DNA from: Pseudoduganella danionis
GTDB lineage: Bacteria > Pseudomonadota > Gammaproteobacteria > Burkholderiales > Burkholderiaceae_D
Direction: 5' to 3'
Assembly (NCBI RefSeq): GCF_009720775.1
Contig: NZ_WNKW01000005.1
Location: 62,001 to 126,000 of the forward strand
DNA: 64,000 nt
Below, piece by piece: positions 34,154-42,154 of the stretch. The translations under genes and the position numbers were made by a program. Below the pieces are notes generated by a model, which saw only the letters and a list, made by a program, of their open reading frames with translations, searched no databases and was not told the origin of the DNA. Within the stretch, counting starts at the first letter, position 1; each line of letters opens with the position of its first letter.

Positions 34154-34178
34154 AATACTTTACTTGCGCAACACTGGC

Positions 34179-34517
34179 TTAATCTTGCTCGGGCGGCGCG
34201 GTCAGATAGTCGGCGATCTCGATCGCGCAATCGGCCGGCATGGAGAGGAAATAGGCGTCGTTACGAAAGCGCCCCTGGCTGCCGATATGGGCGCTGTGCA
34301 GCACCGTCAGGGCCACATGGTTGACAATCGAGCAGGCGGGGAAGCTGAAATGCAGCACATAATTCTCGCCCACCGGCATGGCGTGGTCGCTCAGAAACGA
34401 GACGCCGTGCCGCGAGATGTCAATGATTTGCGTGCTGGCCTCGTGCTGCCCATCCATATCGGTCAGATGGGCATCCACTTGCAGCAGGCGCTTGACGTGT
34501 TCTCGTCGGGGATCCAT
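34179..34517 (-). CDS. PilZ domain protein
   Basis: A 112-residue single-domain PilZ protein, a presumed cyclic-di-GMP receptor. The RxxxR-type motif is in DPRREHVKRLLQVDA at the start and the DxSxxG motif in IIDISRHGVSFL. I chose the ATG of MDPRREH; a GTG 24 bp earlier (MAFNPDQL) is equally open. It ends on the receptor side of the Fur-like box and follows the Crp-type regulator gene by 68 bp on the same strand. A PAS-GGDEF-EAL protein encoded 1.6 kb away could supply its ligand. Confidence 0.8.
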   Translation of the reverse strand: MDPRREHVKRLLQVDAHLTDMDGQHEASTQIIDISRHGVSFLSDHAMPVGENYVLHFSFPACSIVNHVALTVLHSAHIGSQGRFRNDAYFLSMPADCAIEIADYLTAPPEQD

Positions 34518-34585
34518 AAGCTGGTCCGGGTTAAAAGCCACAGTATGCCAGAAGCGGAACGTGCCGACGAGAAACAGCGCAAACC

Positions 34586-35251
34586 TCAGGCGAGGGCGGG
34601 AACTTCCGTCAGAGGCATGCCCGCTGCCAGTTGTTCCAGTGCTTCGCGCGACTGCACCACGAAGCCGCGCTGGCCCAGCGCGATCCAGCCGTTACGCTTG
34701 AGCAGGCTCAGGGTACGGCTCACCGTAGCCGGTGTCAGCCCCAGATAGTCGCTGATTTCCTGACGCGACATGGGCAGCGCAGCATGTATCTCTTCGGCCG
34801 GATCAGCCGGTGCCTTGCCGGCCCGTTGCAGCAGGAACAGTACGATGCGCTGGCAGGCGCCGGCACTGCGCAGGGTCGCTGCGGCAATCTGCTGGCGTTC
34901 GATCTCGCGGCTCAGCATAGCACTGAACAGATCGCAGCTATACGGCTCGCGGTCCATCAGTTCGGCCAATTGGCGGTAGGGCACCAGATCGAGTTCGCAA
35001 TCGGTCAGGGCCAGTGCCGACGCGTGGCGTTCCGGTTCGCCTATAGTGTCGACGCCCAGCCAGTCGCCGGGCTGGACAAAGTCAATGATGCGTTCGACGC
35101 CATCGGGGCATTGCTGGTACAGCTTGATATGGCCGCTGCGCACGTAGTACAGCTCGCCGTTTGCGGCATCGTGCATCTGGAACAGATGCTCGCCGCGCGC
35201 AAGCGCTAGCGGACTACCGAGCTGGCATTGAGTGAGGTCGAAGTCCATCAT
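34586..35251 (-). CDS. Crp/FNR-family regulator without cysteine cluster
   Basis: A 221-residue regulator (MMDFDLTQCQLGSPLAL at the start) with a cNMP-binding-like domain (GEHLFQMHDAANGELYYVRSGHIKLYQ) and a C-terminal helix-turn-helix (MSRQEISDYLGLTPATVSRTLSLLKRNGWI), whose recognition helix resembles FNR proteins. It lacks the Cys-x2-Cys-x5-Cys of FNR. Its ATG overlaps the fnr stop (ATGA), so the two are cotranscribed and coupled. A longer start inside fnr is rejected. Signal unknown. Confidence 0.85.
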   Translation of the reverse strand: MMDFDLTQCQLGSPLALARGEHLFQMHDAANGELYYVRSGHIKLYQQCPDGVERIIDFVQPGDWLGVDTIGEPERHASALALTDCELDLVPYRQLAELMDREPYSCDLFSAMLSREIERQQIAAATLRSAGACQRIVLFLLQRAGKAPADPAEEIHAALPMSRQEISDYLGLTPATVSRTLSLLKRNGWIALGQRGFVVQSREALEQLAAGMPLTEVPALA

Positions 35252-35982
35252 GCGGCCGCCAGCATAGCTTGTTCTGGTTGCGGCTCGTGGCCGAAAGCCA
35301 TGGTACGCAGGGCGCTCATGTCCAGCAGTTTGACATCGCGACGGCACAGTTCAAACAGAGCGCGCTGCTTGAATTGCAGCAGCAAGCGGCTCACGCATTC
35401 GGCCGTCACGCCCAAATAGCTGGCGATATCGCAGCGCGACATCGGCAGGCGGAATTCTTCCGGCTGGTAGCCATAGCTAGTCTGGCGTTCGGACAGGGTC
35501 AGCAGCAGATCAGCCATGCGCTGTTCGGCCTGCGTATTGCGCAGCATCAGTGCGGCGCGCTGTTCGCGGCGCATTTCGCGCGCCAGCAGCGCGTGCAGGT
35601 GGGCCCGCATCACCGGGCGGCGGCGGCCTTCGAAAGCATGGCGGTTCCAGCTAATGCTGCACACCACGCTGTCTTCCAGCGCTACCACACTATTGGAATA
35701 TTCGAGCTGGTCGAGTGCATCGAGGCCGATAAAGTCCGGCGCCAGTGCAAAGCCAATCACATGGGCATCAGCGTCGGGCGCCGACGGGCCGCGCACAACT
35801 TTGAAGCTGCCCGAGCGGATGTGATAAATCTGGTCACCCACGGCGGAGCCGGCTTCGTACAGGGCAGTATGCCGTTCGATGCGGATGCGGTGGCTGGTGG
35901 TCTGGCTGCCGGCGGCTGCGCCGACACACTGGGTACGTTGGCTGCAGACGCTGCAGTTGTTCTGTTCGATGGAGTTTGCCAT
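35248..35982 (-). CDS. fnr: oxygen-sensing global regulator FNR
   Basis: A 244-residue FNR. The N-terminus holds Cys10-x2-Cys13-x5-Cys19 (NCSVCSQRTQC), and the fourth cluster ligand lies in LEDSVVCSISW, as needed for an oxygen-labile 4Fe-4S cluster. The sensor domain, dimer helix and DNA-reading helix (MSRCDIASYLGVTAECVSRLLLQF) follow. I took the ATG giving MANSIEQ; the upstream extension crosses the FNR box region and is rejected. A perfect FNR box 68 bp upstream suggests autoregulation. It heads an operon with a second Crp/FNR gene. Confidence 0.93.
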   Translation of the reverse strand: MANSIEQNNCSVCSQRTQCVGAAAGSQTTSHRIRIERHTALYEAGSAVGDQIYHIRSGSFKVVRGPSAPDADAHVIGFALAPDFIGLDALDQLEYSNSVVALEDSVVCSISWNRHAFEGRRRPVMRAHLHALLAREMRREQRAALMLRNTQAEQRMADLLLTLSERQTSYGYQPEEFRLPMSRCDIASYLGVTAECVSRLLLQFKQRALFELCRRDVKLLDMSALRTMAFGHEPQPEQAMLAAA

Positions 35983-36043
35983 GTCGATTTCTTTTACTAT
36001 TGGTACGATGAAGAGATGGTATTGAAGCAGGTCATGGATTTCC

Positions 36044-36057
36044 TTGATGCAGATCAA
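36044..36057. promoter_or_regulatory. perfect FNR box near fnr
   Basis: TTGAT-GCAG-ATCAA matches the FNR consensus at every defined position. Its centre is 68 bp upstream of the fnr start codon, compatible with autoregulation. Confidence 0.85.
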
Positions 36058-36078
36058 AAATGAAAAGATTTGCTCCGG

Positions 36079-36092
36079 TTGATCTACATCAA
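36079..36092. promoter_or_regulatory. perfect FNR box near the GGDEF-EAL gene
   Basis: TTGAT-CTAC-ATCAA, a second exact FNR consensus, 35 bp centre to centre from the first and 70 bp before the GGDEF-EAL start. The distance allows activation at about -41.5 of a promoter reading to the right. Confidence 0.85.
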
Positions 36093-36155
36093 TTATTTTT
36101 TTGTTGGAAATCTGTACTCTTCGTCCACTGTTATTTAGTACCAAAAAGGATCTCC

Positions 36156-38222
36156 ATGATTAGCCTGGCGCAAGCACGGGCCCCTGTCGCTACTGCCGAG
36201 TATGAACTGTGCGAAGTGTTCTCCGGTGCGACCCTCGATGCATTACCTGAACAGATAGCTTTACTGGGTCGCGGTGGCGTAATGCTGGATGCCAACGCGG
36301 CATGGCGCAATGCCGTGCATGCGGGCCGTCATCCGGCCGAACTCGCGCACCGCGCCGGCGTAGACGCGGTGCTATCCGGCCGGATGTCGGCCTACCATAC
36401 GGAATATGGCAGTCCCGATGGCAGTTCCCATTTCAGCGTGTCCGTCTTGCCGCTCGATGGCAAGGCTGCGCTGGCGATACACCGCGATATCACCACGCAG
36501 CGCAAGGCCGAAGCCGCGCTACGTGTGGCTGCGACAGCATTCGAAGCAGCCCAGGGCATGATGGTCAGCGATGCGCAAGGCCATATCCTGCACGTGAATC
36601 AGGCCTTCACCCAGATTACCGGCTATAGCGCTGCCGAGATCGTCGGCAAGACGCCCAGCATACTGAGCTCGGGCCGCCATACGCCCGAGTTCTATCAGCA
36701 TATGTGGCAACAGATCGCGCGTGACGGCTGCTGGGAAGGCGAGATCTGGAACCGTCGCAAGGATGGCGAAATCTATCCCGAACATCTGAGCATTACGGCG
36801 GTGCGCGACCAGCACGGCAAGATCAGCAACTATGTGGCAGCGCTCACCGATATCACGCTGAGCAAGGCCGCCAATGATGAAATCCGCAGTCTGGCTTTCT
36901 ACGACCCGCTGACCCAGTTGCCGAACCGGCGGCTGTTGCTGGACCGGCTGCGCCATGTGGTGGCCACCAGCACGCGCCATGACCGCTATGGCGCCCTGAT
37001 GTTCATCGATCTGGATAACTTCAAGACGCTTAACGACACCATGGGCCATAACGTCGGCGACCAGTTGCTGCAGCAGGTGGCTGAACGGCTGCAGTGCTGC
37101 CTGCGCAAGGGCGATACGGTGGCGCGGCTGGGTGGCGATGAATTCGTCGTGCTGGTCGAAGGCTTGAGCAGCGATGCGCGCGCCGCCGCCAGCGAGACGG
37201 AAGCGCTGGGCTCGAAGATATTGTCTTCGCTGAATCGGCCTTATCTGCTGGGCACCCACCGTTGCCGCAGCACGCCCAGCATAGGCGCGACGCTGTTCCA
37301 TTGTGGTGAATCGCCACTGCCCGACGATCTGCTGATGCAGGCCGACATCGCCATGTATCAGGCCAAGCAGGCCGGCCGCAACGGCATGCGCTTCTTCGAC
37401 CGTCAGATGCAGGAGCGCATCAGCGCGCGTGCCCGGCTGGAAGGCGATCTGCGCCAGGCCATAGAGCGCCAGCAGTTCGAGCTGCACTATCAGGTGCAGG
37501 TGGATGAACTCGGTATGGCGCGTGCGGCCGAGGGTTTGCTGCGCTGGCGCCGCGAAGATGGCAGTCTGGTGTCACCTAGCGAGTTCATCGGCCTGGCGGA
37601 AGAGACCGGGCTGATACTGCCGATCGGCCACTGGGTACTGGAAACAGCCTGTGCCCAACTGCAGGCGTGGCAGGCGGATGAACAGATGGAACCGCTGATC
37701 CTGTCGGTCAACGTCAGCGCGCCGCAATTCCGTCAGCCGGACTTCTGCGATGAAGTACTGCGGCTGGTAAAGCACTACGGCATCCTGCCGTGCCGCTTGA
37801 AGCTGGAACTGACTGAAGGCTTGCTGCTGGAAATGGTGGAAGAAACCATCGTCAGCATGCGCCGCCTGCGCGATGTGGGCGTGCGCTTTGCGCTCGATGA
37901 TTTCGGCACTGGCTATTCTTCGCTGCAGTATCTGAAACGTCTGCCGCTGAATCAGTTGAAGATCGATCAGTCGTTTGTGCGTGATCTGGTCAGCGATGCC
38001 AGCGACCAGGCCATCGTGCAGACGATTATTGCGATGGCGGCCAGCCTGCAGCTCGATGTGATTGCGGAGGGGGTGGAGTATGAAGCCCAACGCGACAAGC
38101 TCGAAGAGATGGGCTGCTTGCGTTATCAGGGCTATCTGTTTAGCCGCCCCGTACCGGAAGCGCAGTTGCGCGCGTGGGTGCATGCGGCGCATGCGATACG
38201 CCAGCAGCACTGCCTGGCTTAG
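36156..38222 (+). CDS. PAS-GGDEF-EAL cyclic-di-GMP enzyme
   Basis: A 688-residue cytosolic protein without membrane helices. An N-terminal degenerate PAS region (about 20-110) is followed by a clear PAS/PAC module (about 125-245; FEAAQGMMVSDAQGHILHVNQAF, CWEGEIWNRRKDGEIYPEHL), a GGDEF domain with intact motif RLGGDEFVV, and an EAL domain with EGLLRW, DDFGTGYSSLQYLKRLP and AEGVE. Both synthesis and breakdown of c-di-GMP are possible. I chose the ATG behind AAAAAGGA; an upstream frame begins inside the FNR box region. Divergent from fnr with two FNR boxes between, so oxygen control is likely. Confidence 0.93.
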   Translation: MISLAQARAPVATAEYELCEVFSGATLDALPEQIALLGRGGVMLDANAAWRNAVHAGRHPAELAHRAGVDAVLSGRMSAYHTEYGSPDGSSHFSVSVLPLDGKAALAIHRDITTQRKAEAALRVAATAFEAAQGMMVSDAQGHILHVNQAFTQITGYSAAEIVGKTPSILSSGRHTPEFYQHMWQQIARDGCWEGEIWNRRKDGEIYPEHLSITAVRDQHGKISNYVAALTDITLSKAANDEIRSLAFYDPLTQLPNRRLLLDRLRHVVATSTRHDRYGALMFIDLDNFKTLNDTMGHNVGDQLLQQVAERLQCCLRKGDTVARLGGDEFVVLVEGLSSDARAAASETEALGSKILSSLNRPYLLGTHRCRSTPSIGATLFHCGESPLPDDLLMQADIAMYQAKQAGRNGMRFFDRQMQERISARARLEGDLRQAIERQQFELHYQVQVDELGMARAAEGLLRWRREDGSLVSPSEFIGLAEETGLILPIGHWVLETACAQLQAWQADEQMEPLILSVNVSAPQFRQPDFCDEVLRLVKHYGILPCRLKLELTEGLLLEMVEETIVSMRRLRDVGVRFALDDFGTGYSSLQYLKRLPLNQLKIDQSFVRDLVSDASDQAIVQTIIAMAASLQLDVIAEGVEYEAQRDKLEEMGCLRYQGYLFSRPVPEAQLRAWVHAAHAIRQQHCLA

Positions 38223-38252
38223 TCGGCAATTTGATAGGCAGCGCTAGCAAGA

Positions 38253-38283
38253 ACTGAGGGCACGTCGATGACGTGCCCTCAGT
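38253..38283. terminator. terminator between GGDEF-EAL gene and TonB receptor
   Basis: A 14-bp perfect stem, ACTGAGGGCACGTC and complement, with a 3-nt loop GAT, followed by CGTTTTAC. It lies between two convergent genes and ends 5 bp before the receptor stop, so it can serve both. Confidence 0.8.
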
Positions 38284-38287
38284 CGTT

Positions 38288-40561
38288 TTACAGGTCGTAG
38301 CGCAATTCGGCGATGAAGGTGCGCTGCGGATAAGGGTGGAAGTTCCAGTACTGGTAGTTGTTCAGATTATCCACGCCCACGGCGGCACTCCAGCGCTGAT
38401 CGATGCGATAGCGCGCGCGCAGGTCGGTGGTGAAGTATTTGCTGGCACCCATGTAGGCATAGCCGTTCGGATCGCTGTTATCGAGCGTCGAGTATTGCCG
38501 GCCACTGTAACGCGCGGCATAGCTGACCGACAGCTTGTCGGTGAAATCGTAGCTGACCACGCCCGTGGCACGCCATTCCGGAATACGTGGCTGCCATTTG
38601 CCTACGCTGGCAGGGAAACGATCGTTGCTGATGATGCGCGAGTCAGTCCAGGTCACGCTACCGTTGAGGTTCAGGCCCTGACGCCAGACGTTATCCTGCG
38701 TGTAGGACAGCTCCAGCCCCTTGGTGTGGATGCGGTCCACATTCTGGATGGTGCTGACGGTGGAACCGGACAGCACATTGACCTGCGAATACAGCGAGTC
38801 GCGCGTGCGTTCGCCGAATGCCGTCAGGCGCAGCCAGCCATCTTCCAGCTTGCGGTCGGCCGTCAGTTCGCCCGTATAGGATTTTTCTGCCTTCAGATCA
38901 GGATCATTATTGGTCAGCTGACCCGAAGCATTCACGCCACCCTGATACAGCTCCGACACGGTAGGCATGCGCACGGCGCGGCCCAGCGAAGCCTTGATGA
39001 CCCAGTCCTGCGTGGCCTGATAGGCCAGTGCGAATTTGGGTGACAGATAGTTTTCGCTGCGCTCGGGGTGGTAGGCCGTTTTGCTGGCGTTCGAGGTGGC
39101 GCCGTCGTGCGCGTTCCAGTGTTCGTAGCGCAGCCCCAGTACAGTCTTCCAGCCAGGAGTAAACTTCCAGCTATCCTGGGCGTACAGGCTGTTGGTTTCG
39201 GTCTTGCCCGTGAAGGCGGAATTGCGTCCGGTCGCAGCGCCATTAAGCCAGTCGGTGGTGGCGTTTTCTATGCTGGCCAGCTTGTAGGCTTCGCGCTGGT
39301 AGCCGAAGTCGATCACATGGAAGTGATCGGGCCGCCATGTGCCTTTGGCATTCAGGGTGTTCCAGCCCGTGCCATCCTGGCTCACCATGCGGCCCGCGCC
39401 GCCATTCAGCGAGGCTGGATAGGCCAGCGCCGTCGGTGCGCGCAGCTGGTCCTTGTCATAGTCGTACAGGCTGGCCGCCAGCTCCCAGGTGAATTCGCCT
39501 TTGCCATGCGATTTCAGCGACAGGCCGTGCATGATGTGCTGCAGCGATTCATTGGACAGATTGAAGTCGGTATTGCTGATGTTGTAGGCGCGGCCGTCTA
39601 TGCTGACGTTGCCGCTATACACGGGCTGGCCATTGCTGTCGCGCAGATAGCTGTCGGGCCGGCCTTTGGAATCGTTGTGCCACAGGCCGAAGGTGTAGCT
39701 GGCGCGCAGCGTGGGGCTGAAATCGTAGGCCAGCTTGGCTTTGAACTGGTCTTGCAGCGTGTGGTACTGGGTGGCCGTGCCCAGTAGCATCCACGGTTTG
39801 TTGGCGCGGTCCTGGCTGGCGATAGCACCCGTCACCACGGTGGCATTCTTGCCTGCCGCCGTGCTGCTGAGCGCCTTGTTCGGGAAGGTCAGCGGCTGGC
39901 CGTCGCTGTCCGTGTGGCTCAGATCGACGAGCCAGGCCCAGTTGCCCGAGCGGTTGCCGACGGTAATGCTGCCGAGCTTGCCCTGATACACGCCATCCGT
40001 GCTGTACAGCTTGAACGGCTGGTGGGTCGCCGTCAGTTTGGCATGGACTTCGAGCTGGGTAGGCATGCGGGTCACGTAATCGACCACGGCGCCCACCGAA
40101 TTGCCGCCGTAGGCAGCCGAGAATGGACCATACAGCACGTCGACGCGCTCGATGAGCTCGGGGGAAACCATGCCCCAGCGCGGCGCGAAGGTGGCGCCAT
40201 TGCCCAGATAGTTGGATAGCAGGATGCCGTCGCTATACACCATGGAACGGGCGCTGTTGCCCGTGCCGGAAGCGCGGGTGGACAGCACGGCATGGTTGTA
40301 GTCGCCGATATAGCGCTTGCGTACGAGCAGGCTGGGCATGTATTTCAGCGCATCTTCCGCATCGGTAGCATTGATGCAGCGCTCGATATCCGCGTGGCTG
40401 ATGCCTTCGAACGTGGTGGGGATCTGGGTCGGCAGCGAAGTGGGGCGGCTGCCTTCGATGATGACCGTGCCGATCTGGCGCAGCGGTGCGTCCTGTGCAG
40501 CAGCGAATTGGGTATAGACGGCCAGCAACGCCAGCGCCAGAGGGGTGCGTAAGGTATTCAT
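38288..40561 (-). CDS. TonB-dependent receptor, possibly for copper or another metal
   Basis: A 757-residue receptor with a signal peptide (about 1-22, ending FAAAQD), a plug (about 30-165: VIIEGSRPTSLPTQIPTTFEGISHADIERCINATDAEDALKYMPSLLVRKRYIGD, LSTRASGTGNSARSMVYSDGILLSNYLG) and a barrel ending in ELRYDL. A DUF2946 gene lies 68 bp upstream on the same strand; such small Cys/His proteins often accompany copper-type receptors, so a metal substrate is inferred, not shown. No Fur-like box was seen in the short upstream space. Confidence 0.87.
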   Translation of the reverse strand: MNTLRTPLALALLAVYTQFAAAQDAPLRQIGTVIIEGSRPTSLPTQIPTTFEGISHADIERCINATDAEDALKYMPSLLVRKRYIGDYNHAVLSTRASGTGNSARSMVYSDGILLSNYLGNGATFAPRWGMVSPELIERVDVLYGPFSAAYGGNSVGAVVDYVTRMPTQLEVHAKLTATHQPFKLYSTDGVYQGKLGSITVGNRSGNWAWLVDLSHTDSDGQPLTFPNKALSSTAAGKNATVVTGAIASQDRANKPWMLLGTATQYHTLQDQFKAKLAYDFSPTLRASYTFGLWHNDSKGRPDSYLRDSNGQPVYSGNVSIDGRAYNISNTDFNLSNESLQHIMHGLSLKSHGKGEFTWELAASLYDYDKDQLRAPTALAYPASLNGGAGRMVSQDGTGWNTLNAKGTWRPDHFHVIDFGYQREAYKLASIENATTDWLNGAATGRNSAFTGKTETNSLYAQDSWKFTPGWKTVLGLRYEHWNAHDGATSNASKTAYHPERSENYLSPKFALAYQATQDWVIKASLGRAVRMPTVSELYQGGVNASGQLTNNDPDLKAEKSYTGELTADRKLEDGWLRLTAFGERTRDSLYSQVNVLSGSTVSTIQNVDRIHTKGLELSYTQDNVWRQGLNLNGSVTWTDSRIISNDRFPASVGKWQPRIPEWRATGVVSYDFTDKLSVSYAARYSGRQYSTLDNSDPNGYAYMGASKYFTTDLRARYRIDQRWSAAVGVDNLNNYQYWNFHPYPQRTFIAELRYDL

Positions 40562-40629
40562 AGTATTCCTGATGGGTGTGTTTGCAGTCCACCGCTATGC
40601 TGCGGATAGGGACTGGTGATGACGGTCGA

Positions 40630-40986
40630 TCAGGAAATTGCGGGTGGTCCGCGGGCCAGACCGCGCTGCCAGCGCTGGTACAGCGCTGCAGTGCTCGAGG
40701 CCGGCGTGTCGTAGAGGTCGTGGCCATCGATGACGGCCAGACGATGTGGTGCCATGGGCAGCGTGGCGTGGCCGCCGCCATGGGGCAGGCAGTAATCGCA
40801 AGCCTGCATGGCAGACAGGTCGCCGGCCGGCGCTTTGCCCTGGCTGCCGGTGTAGCAGATGGAGCCGGCGGCAAACTGGCTGACGGGGTAGAGCGTGCGG
40901 CTAATGGTAGGCGCAACGGTACCGAACAGGATGGCCAGCAGGGCGATCCACAGATACAGCGTTCGACGTTGAGCTAAATTAACCAT
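40630..40986 (-). CDS. DUF2946 family protein
   Basis: A 118-residue protein of the DUF2946 type. An N-terminal membrane or signal segment (about 10-30, YLWIALLAILFGTVAPTI) is followed by conserved Cys/His positions (SICYTGSQG, then MQACDYCLPHGGGHATLP). The CxxC plus His cluster suggests periplasmic metal binding. First gene of a two-gene unit with the TonB receptor at 38288. Exact role unknown. Confidence 0.8.
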   Translation of the reverse strand: MVNLAQRRTLYLWIALLAILFGTVAPTISRTLYPVSQFAAGSICYTGSQGKAPAGDLSAMQACDYCLPHGGGHATLPMAPHRLAVIDGHDLYDTPASSTAALYQRWQRGLARGPPAIS

Positions 40987-41105
40987 GAGGCGATTATAAC
41001 CAGCGTGGTCTTATTGCCTGTAGTCAAATCTGCAAAACGATGATATTTGTTAAATTTTAGAAGTAACTTTTCCGTGCGTGTTGCAGACACGGCAAACCGG
41101 TCCCG

Positions 41106-41312
41106 CTAGTGCAGATGGCGGCTGGCGCCGTAGCTGCCGGGCGGACGGGGAAAGTTGCGCGCGCAAGCCAGTTGCTGCTGTACCAGCCGGTGCCAGGCGC
41201 GCGCCCAGCGCGCCGCCACGGCGGACTCTTCGGGAGTGCGGGCGTACAGCACGCGCTGCACGGCCAGACGCTGGCGTTGCAGGGCATATTGAGCAGAGTG
41301 CAGGCGGATCAT
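41106..41312 (-). CDS. small Arg/Gln/Ala-rich hypothetical protein
   Basis: A possible 68-residue protein, MIRLHSAQYALQRQRLAVQRVLYARTPEESAVAARWARAWHRLVQQ and on, predicted mostly helical and basic. It is the only credible frame in the 508-bp space between the DUF2946 and Pal-like genes; longer starts are possible. No ribosome site or homologue is recognised, so it may be spurious. The rest of the space (40987-41105 and 41313-41440) shows nothing I can assign. Confidence 0.3.
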   Translation of the reverse strand: MIRLHSAQYALQRQRLAVQRVLYARTPEESAVAARWARAWHRLVQQQLACARNFPRPPGSYGASRHLH

Positions 41313-41440
41313 GGCTGGCAGCGGGACAGGGCGCGGGACAGGGCTATTGTGCGCGCTATGGTCGCGGCTGAATGTGCGCCCGTTCACTTAGGAAGCAACT
41401 TTGCTGGCGGGCTAGAAGCCGGACAGGGGGACCAAAAGCA

Positions 41441-41469
41441 AACGCCCGGCCAGTGGCTGGCCGGGCGTT
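41441..41469 (-). terminator. terminator after the Pal-like gene
   Basis: A 12-bp perfect GC-rich stem, AACGCCCGGCCA and complement, with loop GTGGC, 26 bp after the Pal-like stop on the minus strand and followed there by TGCTTTTGG. Confidence 0.75.
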
Positions 41470-41494
41470 GCAGACTAGCTTACTTCAGCAGTTA

Positions 41495-42025
41495 TTACTT
41501 GCTTGGGTAAACGATGTCGGCACGACGGTTCTGTGCGTACGAAGCTTCGTCTTTGCCGAGTGCTTTTGGTTTTTCTTTGCCGTAGCTGATGGCTTCCATC
41601 TGGCTGTCTTTCACGCCGAACACTTTCAGTGCGCTCACAACAGCTTGTGCACGTTTCTGGCCCAGAGCCAGGTTGTACTCGGCGCCGCCGCGTTCGTCGG
41701 CATTGCCTTCGATTTTGATGGTGACGTTAGGGTTGGCCGACAGGAATTTGCCGTGGTCAGCTACCAGCGCTTCGAATTCTGGCTTGACATTGTATTTGTC
41801 GAAGTCGAAGTAAACGCTGCGGTTTTTGTAGATCGAGCTGTTAGGGTCCAGGTAAGCTGGTACCGAAACGGCTACTGGTGCAGCCACTGGTGCTGGTGCA
41901 GGTGCTGGTGCAGCTTTTACTGGCTCAGGTGCCGGGGCTGGTGCCACGACTGGTGCAGGGGTGCTGCAAGCGCTCAGTACAGCCAGCGCGCAGGTAGCCA
42001 GCAAGATTTTTTGTTGTGCTTTCAT
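41495..42025 (-). CDS. OmpA/Pal-family peptidoglycan-associated lipoprotein
   Basis: A 176-residue lipoprotein. The signal peptide ends in the lipobox LSAC (Cys20), then comes a Pro/Ala/Val-rich tether (about 21-60, PAPAP repeats) and an OmpA-C domain (about 70-175) with the peptidoglycan-binding motif IEGNADERGGAEYNLALGQKRAQAV. CAGGAG precedes the chosen ATG; 13 upstream residues are dropped because they would displace the signal peptide. It is outside a tol cluster, so it may be a second Pal-like protein and not the Tol partner. Confidence 0.9.
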   Translation of the reverse strand: MKAQQKILLATCALAVLSACSTPAPVVAPAPAPEPVKAAPAPAPAPVAAPVAVSVPAYLDPNSSIYKNRSVYFDFDKYNVKPEFEALVADHGKFLSANPNVTIKIEGNADERGGAEYNLALGQKRAQAVVSALKVFGVKDSQMEAISYGKEKPKALGKDEASYAQNRRADIVYPSK

Positions 42026-42154
42026 GGAAATACTCCTGAATTTGGTTACTGTTTTCTTGGACATGCATGGGGTGTGAGGCTCTTACACCAGCCGCATCCG
42101 ACATTATATAAGGGTTTCCCTCAGAAAAATTGGCGCGGTGCATGATTTTGTGCA

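Noticed and set aside
41057..41287. A 76-codon minus-strand frame (MPCNASVWPCSACC...)
   Set aside because: It overlaps the alternative small frame at 41106-41312, has no ribosome site and reads like a frame-shifted shadow.
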